This document shows positions 1-6,095 of a DNA stretch of 9,877 nucleotides, one piece after another. Source of the stretch: Bacteroidales bacterium (GTDB taxonomy: Bacteria > Bacteroidota > Bacteroidia > Bacteroidales > F082); the NCBI GenBank assembly GCA_024762735.1, contig JANTGU010000056.1:1-9877 (forward strand), written 5' to 3'. The notes beneath the pieces were generated by a model, which saw only the letters and a list, made by a program, of their open reading frames with translations, did not search any database and had not been told where the DNA came from. The translations under genes were made by a program, and so were the position numbers. Positions within the stretch are counted from its first letter, which is position 1, and the number at the start of each line of letters is the position of its first letter.

Positions 1-563
1 CCACCCCGTAAATAGTTGACATAAAAATAAACGGTATCGGTAGTGTAGGCAATATTACCTCTGGAATCAGTAATGTGAAACAAGTAGCTATCGCTGTTTT
101 TCTTGTCTTCAACCTTGTATTTGCTGGCAAGCTGCGATATTACTTTTGTTTTATCCTCGGGCGAAACAATGGTAGCTGAAGAGGATATCTTGTTTTTCAG
201 GAAGAAAAATTCGCCATTGTAAAAATGAAACTGGAAAAGAAATTTATAGTATCCTGCGGTATCACGGTAAAAATAAATCATGTGGCCGGGAATGTTTTCA
301 GAGTTATCAATGGTAAAATCAGCCTTATCCATTACATCGAACAACCGTTCTTCCGTAATTTCATCGATAGGAATTTTACCAAATACCAGTCTTTTTTCCG
401 AATTTCTAAACTCGGTACCCTCTTCCGGCTCGTGAAAAATAGTTTCAATAAAGTTGTCCATACTTACAATGTGGTTCTCACGGTTGTAAAAAGCCGAGTT
501 TTTTGAGGTGGTTTTACTAAGCTTCGCTTTCTTGCCTGATTTTTTAAAAGAAAAGAGTCCCAT
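1..563 (-). CDS. Hypothetical protein, N-terminal 187 residues (truncated by window edge)
   Basis: An uninterrupted frame runs leftward from an ATG at 563 to the window edge with no stop, giving 187 visible residues beginning MGLFSFKKSGKKAKLSKTTS. I do not recognise the family. The first 20 residues are strongly basic (many Lys) with no hydrophobic stretch, so no signal peptide or membrane anchor is visible. The rest is a soluble-looking mix with acidic stretches (residues 45-52) and an aromatic-rich patch around residues 94-125, where Tyr and Phe alternate as in beta strands. A promoter-like -7 box lies 33 bp upstream, and the gene is separated by 114 bp from the polyprenyl synthase gene on the same strand, so it is probably transcribed on its own. 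The start is the first ATG after the promoter. The coding call is secure from frame length and codon pattern; the function is unknown. Confidence 0.8.
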   Translation of the reverse strand, partial: MGLFSFKKSGKKAKLSKTTSKNSAFYNRENHIVSMDNFIETIFHEPEEGTEFRNSEKRLVFGKIPIDEITEERLFDVMDKADFTIDNSENIPGHMIYFYRDTAGYYKFLFQFHFYNGEFFFLKNKISSSATIVSPEDKTKVISQLASKYKVEDKKNSDSYLFHITDSRGNIAYTTDTVYFYVNYLRG

Positions 564-595
564 ATTATTAATGTTTAACGGTGGTTTGCAGGCTA

Positions 596-603
596 CAAAG
601 ATA
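596..603 (-). promoter_or_regulatory. Bacteroidota-type -7 promoter box
   Basis: On the minus strand this reads TATCTTTG, an exact match to TAnnTTTG. It sits 33 bp before the ATG at 563, leaving a short leader of roughly 25 nt. No clear TTTG -33 box is seen at the usual distance, so the call rests on the -7 box and its position. Confidence 0.5.
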
Positions 604-677
604 ACAAGGTTTTTAAATTATCTGCCTTTATATAGTTGATTGATTCTATTTTTATGAAAGAGCACTGATTAAAGCTG

Positions 678-1652
678 TTATTTTTTCCGGTCAATGGTAA
701 ACCGGATAATCTCTTTCAGCATGAGCTGCGATTCATTTCTGGTAAAGCTATCCAGTAAAGATAACGCTTCTTCTTCAAATTCCGTCATCTTTTTCATGGT
801 ATATTCCATACCGCCCGATTCCTTTACCCGGTCAACCAACCAATCTACCTTTTGTTTGTCATCGCTATGGTTTTTAACAATGTTAATGTATGCTCTTTTT
901 TCTTTTTTGTTGCAATGGTTTAACAGGTAGATGAGGGGCAGCGTCATTTTTTTCTCCTTGATATCAATGCCGGTGGGTTTGCCAATGTCATTACCCGCGC
1001 CAAAATCCAGCAGGTCATCTTTTATTTGAAAGGCCATCCCCAGGTTTTCACCAATCTTGTGCATTTTGGCAATGACCTCCTTGTCAGAATTGGCAGAAGC
1101 GGCTCCCACGGCAAAACAGGAGGCAAGCAGTGAGGCGGTTTTCCTACGGATGATATCGAAATAAACCGCTTCATCAATATCCAGTTTGCGTGCTTTTTCA
1201 ATTTGCAAAAGCTCCCCCTCGCTCATCTCCTTCACGGCTCTTGAAACGATTTCCAACATTTGATAATCGCCATTTTCAACGGCCAGCAACATTCCTCTTG
1301 AAAGTAAAAAATCGCCGGCTAATACCGCCACTTTGTTTCGCCAAACGGCATTAATTGAAAACCGTCCCCTGCGCTGATACGATTCGTCCACCACATCATC
1401 GTGAACCAGGGTCGCCGTATGAAGCAGTTCGACCAGCGTGGCCGCGCGGTAAGTGGATGGGTTTATCTCGCCCGTGAGCCCGGCGCTGTAAAGCACGATA
1501 ATAGGGCGTATCTGTTTTCCCTTGCTTTTAAGAATGTACTGCATGATTATGTCCAGCAGGGGTGTGTTGGATTTTACAGCCGACCTGAAAACCTTGTTAA
1601 AAGCTGACAAGTGGCCTGATACCGGCTTTTTAATGTTTTTTAAACTATCCAT
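678..1652 (-). CDS. Polyprenyl diphosphate synthase, long-chain type
   Basis: A 324-residue trans-isoprenyl diphosphate synthase, the usual length for the family. It condenses isopentenyl diphosphate onto an allylic diphosphate to make the long prenyl tail of menaquinone, in the cytosol. Visible motifs are GKQIRP (residues 45-50, substrate binding), the first Asp-rich motif DDVVD (85-89) with RRG just after (94-96), and the second Asp-rich motif DDLLD (212-216), preceded by FQIK. The residues four and five positions before the first motif are Thr81 and Ala80. Small residues there, instead of bulky aromatics, are typical of enzymes making longer chains than farnesyl or geranylgeranyl diphosphate; this points to an IspB-like enzyme, with exact chain length unknown. 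The start ATG is 47 bp from the divergent radical SAM gene. Confidence 0.95.
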   Translation of the reverse strand: MDSLKNIKKPVSGHLSAFNKVFRSAVKSNTPLLDIIMQYILKSKGKQIRPIIVLYSAGLTGEINPSTYRAATLVELLHTATLVHDDVVDESYQRRGRFSINAVWRNKVAVLAGDFLLSRGMLLAVENGDYQMLEIVSRAVKEMSEGELLQIEKARKLDIDEAVYFDIIRRKTASLLASCFAVGAASANSDKEVIAKMHKIGENLGMAFQIKDDLLDFGAGNDIGKPTGIDIKEKKMTLPLIYLLNHCNKKEKRAYINIVKNHSDDKQKVDWLVDRVKESGGMEYTMKKMTEFEEEALSLLDSFTRNESQLMLKEIIRFTIDRKK

Positions 1653-1665
1653 AAGTAATCAGGCT

Positions 1666-1673
1666 CAAAATTA
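1666..1673 (-). promoter_or_regulatory. Candidate -7 box for the polyprenyl synthase gene
   Basis: The minus strand reads TAATTTTG, an exact TAnnTTTG match, 13 bp before the ATG at 1652. The transcript would be nearly leaderless. No -33 TTTG is evident, and the surrounding A/T richness makes a chance match possible. Confidence 0.35.
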
Positions 1674-1677
1674 ATCC

Positions 1678-1685
1678 TATTTTCG
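1678..1685 (+). promoter_or_regulatory. Weak -7 box for the radical SAM gene at 1700
   Basis: TATTTTCG differs from TAnnTTTG at one position and ends 14 bp before the ATG at 1700. It lies within the same 47-bp divergent gap as the opposing box at 1666-1673. No -33 element is visible. Confidence 0.25.
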
Positions 1686-1699
1686 CTAAAATTTTTTTT

Positions 1700-2476
1700 A
1701 TGGCAACTTTTTTATTTGATGAATTGATATTCGGGCCGGTAAAGAGCCGAAGGTTGGGCGTTTCGCTGGGCATTAACCTTTTACCTACCGACAATAAATA
1801 TTGTACTTTTAACTGTGTTTACTGCGAGTGTGGCTGGACTGACATCGAGGGGAAGAAAATTGTTTTACCCAAGCGCGATGAGTTTAAACAAAAACTGGTA
1901 GCCAAGCTTCAAGCATTACAAGGAACCGAAAACGAACCCGATGCTATTACCTTTGCCGGCAATGGTGAGCCGACCATTCATCCCGATTTTTCGGAAATTA
2001 TTGATGATACGGTGGAGGCACGCAATCAGTATGCCCCAAAAGCAAAAATCAGCGTACTGTCAAACGCCAGCCAGCTGCATAAAAAAAGGGTGAAGGTGGC
2101 GTTGAAAAAGGTGGATAAGAACATTCAAAAGCTGGATGCCGGTACCAACGAAATGTTTCAACGGATAAACCAGCCTCTGGGTAACCTATCGTTGAATCAA
2201 ATTGTGGATAAGCTGCTGTCGTTCGAGGGGAAGTTGATTATCCAGACGCTTTTTATTAGAGGAACGGTTAAGGGAAAGTGGGTAGACAATACCACGGAGG
2301 AAGAGGTATCCAAGTGGCTTGAACTGGTTAAAAAAGTAAATCCCGAATATGTGATGATTTACCCCATTGACCGTGATACTCCGGCCAAAGATTTGGAAAA
2401 AATTTCAGCGGATGAATTGGATGCTATTGCCTTGCGGGTAAAGGAAGCCGGTATCGAAACCGAAGTTTATTACTAA
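1700..2476 (+). CDS. Radical SAM protein (TYW1-like Fe-S oxidoreductase group, COG0731-type)
   Basis: A 258-residue radical SAM enzyme. Cys35, Cys39 and Cys42 form the CxxxCxxC motif that binds the [4Fe-4S] cluster used to cleave S-adenosylmethionine; a fourth Cys follows at 44. GNGEP at residues 87-91 is the SAM-binding GGE-type motif, followed by TIHPDF. The N-terminal block FGPVKSRRLGVSLG is typical of the compact 'Fe-S oxidoreductase' group often labelled wyosine-synthetase-like in bacteria. Bacteria do not generally make wyosine, so that label should not be read as function, and the substrate is unknown. There is no extra C-terminal cluster domain. The gene starts at the only well-placed ATG, after an A/T-rich leader without a Shine-Dalgarno sequence. 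It converges on the GNAT gene with 4 bp between the stops. Confidence 0.88.
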   Translation: MATFLFDELIFGPVKSRRLGVSLGINLLPTDNKYCTFNCVYCECGWTDIEGKKIVLPKRDEFKQKLVAKLQALQGTENEPDAITFAGNGEPTIHPDFSEIIDDTVEARNQYAPKAKISVLSNASQLHKKRVKVALKKVDKNIQKLDAGTNEMFQRINQPLGNLSLNQIVDKLLSFEGKLIIQTLFIRGTVKGKWVDNTTEEEVSKWLELVKKVNPEYVMIYPIDRDTPAKDLEKISADELDAIALRVKEAGIETEVYY

Positions 2477-2480
2477 CGGT

Positions 2481-3170
2481 TCACGACTTGATACGTGTAT
2501 AAACGTTGTATCCATCAATGGTTTCAACGTTAAAGAGAATCTCGCTGTTGTTAATCTGTTGTTCCATTTTAACACCAAAGTCGTTTTCGTAATCTTCAGG
2601 CTCCATGACGATTTTTAAATTCGTGGTCTCGAAGCCCATGGAGCTTATGAGTTTAATCCATTTGCTGGAGTAACCGGTTTTGGCTCCCGGCATCGTGACA
2701 AACAAGTCGTATTCTTTGTCGCTGGTGTCGATATCTTTAACTTTTTTGTACCCGAACAAAGCGTTTAGTCGCTGCATGGCTTTGTTTTCTTTGCGCACTT
2801 TGGCATAAAGTTTTTTTATCCCGAACAGGTTGCTTACTAACTCATTAATGGTTACGGTACCCACCACAGGGATTAGCAGCGCCGATAGATCACGCTCGTT
2901 CATAAAAATACCTGCTTCTCCCGAGCGCTCCTCCCAGTTAACATCTTTTACATTGATTAGCCCCACGCGCCGTCCTTTATATTCAAGAATAAAATAGAAA
3001 TTATTAAAATTGTTGATGCTTTTAAACCATGCCCGTTGTTCTTCAGGGGTGATGATTTTTTGATAAAGCATATTTTTCCTGATGATATCTGAATTTCTCC
3101 ACTGCCTTACCAACTCAATATCTTTTTCCTTTAATCGCTCTACTACCAATCCGTTAATCTCAATTTTCAT
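2481..3170 (-). CDS. GNAT-family N-acyltransferase (RimJ/RimL or PseH-like) with C-terminal extension
   Basis: A GNAT-fold protein of 229 residues if started at the ATG at 3170. The opening block, VERLKEKDIELVRQWRNSDI then EEQRAWF (44-49), resembles sugar N-acetyltransferases such as PseH, as does the late block around YAKVRKENKAMQRLNALFGY (122-141). The usual R-x-x-G-x-G/A loop that grips the CoA pyrophosphate is not recognisable; that region reads NERDLSALLI. About 60 residues after the GNAT core (170-229) form an extension I do not recognise. A longer frame opens at 3245, but its extra 25 residues lie wholly inside the glycosyltransferase gene. The 3170 start gives an 11-bp overlap with that gene, the usual sign of translational coupling. 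Likely role: N-acylation of an amino sugar or related amine made by this operon; the acyl donor is uncertain. Confidence 0.82.
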   Translation of the reverse strand: MKIEINGLVVERLKEKDIELVRQWRNSDIIRKNMLYQKIITPEEQRAWFKSINNFNNFYFILEYKGRRVGLINVKDVNWEERSGEAGIFMNERDLSALLIPVVGTVTINELVSNLFGIKKLYAKVRKENKAMQRLNALFGYKKVKDIDTSDKEYDLFVTMPGAKTGYSSKWIKLISSMGFETTNLKIVMEPEDYENDFGVKMEQQINNSEILFNVETIDGYNVYTRIKS

Positions 3171-4080
3171 CTTTTTCGCTGATAATGTAGGGGGGTTTTT
3201 TATTTTGTGATTGATACAGCCGGCTGATATACTCACCAATAACACCCAGGCTAAACAGGATTAAACTGGTAGAAAGCATGATGCCTACAATAATAGAGGT
3301 GTACCCCAGCGGTACATCGTAAAATATTTTGGCAGCCACGTAGTAGGCAACAACCACTAAAAAGAAAATGGATGAAAAGAGCCCGCCGTAAACCATGAAT
3401 TTCAAAGGGAAGTTGGTGTACGACAGAATTAATTCAACCAAAAAGCGCCACAGTTTACCATAGGTATAACCCGATTTGTTCACGGTTCGTTTTTGGTGTT
3501 CAACCCAGGCGTAATTCACCGATCCGGTGTACCACCAAAGCAGTTCGTCAATAAAAATAATGTTATGGGTGTGTGGAAAAATTTTAGTTACCACCGTTTG
3601 TTTTATTAGTCTGAACGATGAAATGGTATCAGGCCTGTCGAGTAGTTTGCCGCCTGTCTTTCGTACAATTTTACTGCCCAGGTTACGAATGAACGAGTGC
3701 TGTTTCTTTTTGTAAACACCGTACACCAGGTCGCTGTCCTGCTCTTTTTGTTTGTCAATTAATTTACCAATCTCTTCGGGAGGTTGTTGCAGGTCGTCGT
3801 CAATGGTGATGATAAACTTTCCTTTGGCGTTTTCCATGCCACAAAAAGTAGCGTTTTGCTGCCCATAGTTTTTAATAAACCGGATAATAGTAACTCCGCC
3901 TGGGTTGAGTGCTTTGATGGCTTTGAGAACTTCCCAGCTGTTGTCCAGACTGCCGTCATCCACAAAAACAAATTCAACCGTTTTACCAATCGAATTGAAA
4001 AACTCCAAAGTCCGGTCGTAGAGTTTCCGCAAGGTAAACTCGCTGTTAAATACCGGCACAACTATGGAGTAGTCAATCAT
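3160..4080 (-). CDS. Family 2 glycosyltransferase, GtrB/ArnC/DPM1-like membrane-anchored type
   Basis: A 306-residue GT-A glycosyltransferase. The N-terminus YSIVVPVFNSEFTLRKLYDR and VDDGSLDNSW (40-49) bind the nucleotide sugar. IDDDLQQPPEEI (93-104) holds the metal-binding DxD. A basic RTVNKSGYTYGKLWRF segment (198-213) matches the conserved region before the membrane part. Two hydrophobic helices follow, about residues 227-252 and 260-285, with a short polar tail. This two-helix anchor is typical of enzymes that move a sugar from a nucleotide donor to undecaprenyl or dolichyl phosphate on the cytoplasmic membrane face. The product is therefore probably a polyprenyl-phosphate sugar for glycan decoration; the sugar is not predictable. 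It lies 19 bp after the carrier protein gene and overlaps the GNAT gene by 11 bp. Confidence 0.92.
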   Translation of the reverse strand: MIDYSIVVPVFNSEFTLRKLYDRTLEFFNSIGKTVEFVFVDDGSLDNSWEVLKAIKALNPGGVTIIRFIKNYGQQNATFCGMENAKGKFIITIDDDLQQPPEEIGKLIDKQKEQDSDLVYGVYKKKQHSFIRNLGSKIVRKTGGKLLDRPDTISSFRLIKQTVVTKIFPHTHNIIFIDELLWWYTGSVNYAWVEHQKRTVNKSGYTYGKLWRFLVELILSYTNFPLKFMVYGGLFSSIFFLVVVAYYVAAKIFYDVPLGYTSIIVGIMLSTSLILFSLGVIGEYISRLYQSQNKKPPYIISEKDEN

Positions 4081-4099
4081 TTTAAAATGATATGGGTTG

Positions 4100-4453
4100 C
4101 TATTCTTTTTCTTTTTTTGCTACCTCTTCTTTCATGGCACCAAAGGCAGCCCTGCTCTCTTCCTCGGTTAGGTCAGGCTTAGCCTCACCCTTGGCGATAG
4201 CAGCTTCCTTTTCCTCTACTTTGCCTTTTACCACGTCAAAAACATCCTGAATGGTGTTGGCATTGATAAACTCGTCGGCCACCAGGGTAACATCGTATTC
4301 GATGTTAACCAACACGACAAACATCAGTGCATTTACCGAGTCCCAGTCCATGCTGTCTCTGAAATTTGTTTCCGGAGTAAGTTGCCCCTGAGGCAGATCA
4401 GGGAACTCAGCCTCAATTTTTTGTATAAAATCTTCAATGGTTATTGCCTTCAT
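4100..4453 (-). CDS. Acyl carrier protein with charged C-terminal tail
   Basis: A 117-residue protein whose first ~76 residues fit an acyl or peptidyl carrier domain: a first helix (ITIEDFIQKIEAEF, 4-17), a long loop, then WDSVNAL (37-43), where Ser39 in Asp-Ser would carry the 4'-phosphopantetheine arm, and a last helix ending near residue 76. The usual DSL is DSV here. Residues 77-117 form a Glu/Lys/Ala-rich tail not found in the ~80-residue fatty-acid carrier AcpP, so this is a specialised carrier. It would hold an acyl or aminoacyl group as a thioester. The gene is first in an operon with the glycosyltransferase and GNAT genes, suggesting that its cargo is used by those enzymes. No ligase or phosphopantetheinyl transferase is in the window, so loading must rely on genes elsewhere. 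Confidence 0.88.
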   Translation of the reverse strand: MKAITIEDFIQKIEAEFPDLPQGQLTPETNFRDSMDWDSVNALMFVVLVNIEYDVTLVADEFINANTIQDVFDVVKGKVEEKEAAIAKGEAKPDLTEEESRAAFGAMKEEVAKKEKE

Positions 4454-4477
4454 AAGTATCGTGTCAATTTAAGCATG

Positions 4478-4485
4478 CAAAGCTA
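4478..4485 (-). promoter_or_regulatory. -7 promoter box for the carrier protein operon
   Basis: The minus strand reads TAGCTTTG, an exact TAnnTTTG match, 24 bp before the ATG at 4453. An ATTG lies 14 bp further upstream (4500-4503), closer than the usual spacing to a -33 box. The position fits the start of the three-gene operon. Confidence 0.5.
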
Positions 4486-4585
4486 ATTATTTTTAATTGC
4501 AATAAATATTCCTTATAATTAAATCGTTAAAACTGCCGCTAATTTTCTGTTTTTGATATAGATGTCGGTACTGTGCATATTTTAT

Positions 4586-4593
4586 TACTTTTG
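4586..4593 (+). promoter_or_regulatory. -7 promoter box for the tandem radical SAM genes
   Basis: TACTTTTG is an exact TAnnTTTG match, 89 bp before the ATG at 4683, so the transcript would have a leader of about 80 nt. No TTTG is at the expected -33 distance; one at 4552-4555 is about 10 bp too far. An inverted repeat begins inside the box. Confidence 0.5.
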
Positions 4594-4611
4594 ATGCCTG
4601 ATAGTCATCAA
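4591..4611. promoter_or_regulatory. Inverted repeat overlapping the predicted transcription start (possible operator)
   Basis: TTGATG and CATCAA are perfect 6-bp arms separated by 9 bp. The left arm overlaps the end of the -7 box and the centre covers the expected transcription start near 4600, the right place for a repressor site. A second imperfect dyad (GCTTACATGTTAGC, one symmetric mismatch) follows at 4612-4625. Alternatively the right arm pairs as RNA with 4642-4648. Confidence 0.3.
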
Positions 4612-4682
4612 GCTTACATGTTAGCAGTTAATAATTTTTAGGCTTGATTCCCTTCTAGGAGGTAGCTTGTCGACTATAAAGT

Positions 4683-6086
4683 ATGATAAAAACAGATGAT
4701 ATGGCAAAAAAATTACTATTGATTAACCCCCGGAATTATTTAAAAGGAGGACTGTTGAAGCAGGAGTTTTCAAATTTTCCTCCGCTGGGATTGGGTATTG
4801 TTGCCAGGCTTACGCCGGATGATTGGGAGATAGAGATATTAGATGAGAACTTTGATGACTTTGAATATAAAGAGGCTGACCTGGTGGGGTTAACGGCCTT
4901 TACCAGCAATGTGTATCGTGCTTATCAGATAGCCAAACTGTACCGCGAAAATGATGTACCCACGGTGATGGGTGGCGTGCATGTAAGCATGATGACAGAG
5001 GAAGCGCTGCAATACATCGATACGGTGGTAAAAGGAGAAGCCGAGAGTGTTTGGCCCACGGTGATAGCTGATTTTGAGAAAGGACAACTTAAACGAACGT
5101 ATGAAGGGGTCAGGCTTCCTGCTGACCAGCTGGTACCGGCACGCCACGATCTTTTTCATCCTGATTATAAAAATGCATCCATTCAAACCACGCGTGGCTG
5201 TCCGTGGCGGTGTGACTTTTGTACGGTACATGCTTTTAACGGAACAGCCTATAGGCAGAGGCCTGTAAAAGATATTCTGGATGAAATTGAAATGACACTG
5301 GATAGGGAATTTCTTTTTTTTGTGGATGATAATCTGGTAGGCTATAGCAAGAAATCGATGGCGAGAACCATTGAACTGTTGAAAGGAATGAAAGAACGCG
5401 GCTACAAGCGTGAATGGTTTACCCAGGCTTCTATTAATTTTGCTGAAAATGAAGAGGTGTTGCAGTTGGCTCATGATACAGGCTGCAAGCTGGTGTTGAT
5501 GGGTATTGAAACGGAAAAGCTTGAAGGACTGGAGGAAACCAACAAAGATTTAAATCAGAAAATTGGCTTTGGCCATTATGACGATATTTTTAGCAGAATT
5601 CACGAGTATGGCATAGCCGTGCTGGGTACTTTTATTTTTGCTTTGGACACTGATACCCCTGAGGATTTAAAAAAACGGGTTGACTTTATCATCAATTCAA
5701 AAGTTGATGCTTATCAAACGTCAGTTTTAACGCCCTTCCCGGGAACCGGAACCTATCGGAAATTTGTGGAAGAAGACAGAATTCATTACAAAAACTTCCC
5801 GGAGGACTGGCAGCGGATGCGCTTTTTTGAAAATGTAATCGATCCCATAACGATGACCCACGAGGAGCTTAACGATGTGCTTTTTAGGGAGTGGAGCCGT
5901 CTCTTTAGCAAACGAACCATTTTGGATAAGTTCAAGATGACCCTTCGCGAAACGAAAGACCCCAACGCGGCTTTCTGGGCGTTAACTACCAACGCGAGTT
6001 ATGGTAACACCATCTTTGAAGGGACAAACCGCTATTTTGATTTGACCTCTTTTTTGAACGTGGTACGTGAAAGCGCGGCGTATTAA
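4683..6086 (+). CDS. B12-binding-type radical SAM protein, paralogue A
   Basis: A 467-residue protein of the cobalamin-dependent (class B) radical SAM group. Residues 10-155 form the Rossmann-like B12-binding domain: KKLLLINP at the start, FPPLGLG (32-38), and TVMGGVH (94-100) followed by VKGEAESVWP (116-125). The DxHxxG cobalamin-ligand motif is absent, as is common in this class. Cys173, Cys177 and Cys180 (CPWRCDFC, preceded by TTRG) bind the [4Fe-4S] cluster. A TIM-barrel follows, with FVDDNLVGYSKKS (213-225) and LTPFPGTGTYRKF. Such enzymes usually methylate unactivated carbon or phosphorus, or make other C-C changes; the substrate here is unknown. The ATG at 4701 (residue 7) is an equally good start, since it aligns with the paralogue's N-terminus. 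An AGGAGGT at 4657-4663 is too far from either start to be a normal ribosome site. Confidence 0.92.
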   Translation: MIKTDDMAKKLLLINPRNYLKGGLLKQEFSNFPPLGLGIVARLTPDDWEIEILDENFDDFEYKEADLVGLTAFTSNVYRAYQIAKLYRENDVPTVMGGVHVSMMTEEALQYIDTVVKGEAESVWPTVIADFEKGQLKRTYEGVRLPADQLVPARHDLFHPDYKNASIQTTRGCPWRCDFCTVHAFNGTAYRQRPVKDILDEIEMTLDREFLFFVDDNLVGYSKKSMARTIELLKGMKERGYKREWFTQASINFAENEEVLQLAHDTGCKLVLMGIETEKLEGLEETNKDLNQKIGFGHYDDIFSRIHEYGIAVLGTFIFALDTDTPEDLKKRVDFIINSKVDAYQTSVLTPFPGTGTYRKFVEEDRIHYKNFPEDWQRMRFFENVIDPITMTHEELNDVLFREWSRLFSKRTILDKFKMTLRETKDPNAAFWALTTNASYGNTIFEGTNRYFDLTSFLNVVRESAAY

Positions 6087-6095
6087 ATTAATAGG

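Noticed and set aside
225..506. 93-residue frame on the plus strand
   Set aside because: It is antisense to the continuous minus-strand gene at 1-563, which has a promoter box and a better start.
2458..2481. AACCG/CGGTT inverted repeat as a bidirectional terminator between the convergent genes
   Set aside because: The stem is only 5 bp with a 14-nt loop, lies mostly within coding sequence and has no T-run on either strand.
3171..3245. Longer start for the GNAT gene (adds 25 residues beginning MLLVSISAGC, which looks like a lipoprotein signal)
   Set aside because: The extra codons lie entirely within the glycosyltransferase frame, and the GNAT fold begins right after the ATG at 3170. The signal-like look is a by-product of the overlapping hydrophobic helix codons.
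4594..4682. Cobalamin riboswitch before the B12-type radical SAM genes
   Set aside because: The leader is only about 80 nt and shows no B12-box sequence, so it is too short and unlike that class. A SAM or preQ1 switch was also considered, but no matching core was seen.
4890..5474. 194-residue minus-strand frame, with a similar 157-residue one at 6114-6587
   Set aside because: Both are antisense to equivalent parts of the two radical SAM paralogues, so they arise from the shared codon pattern and not from separate genes.
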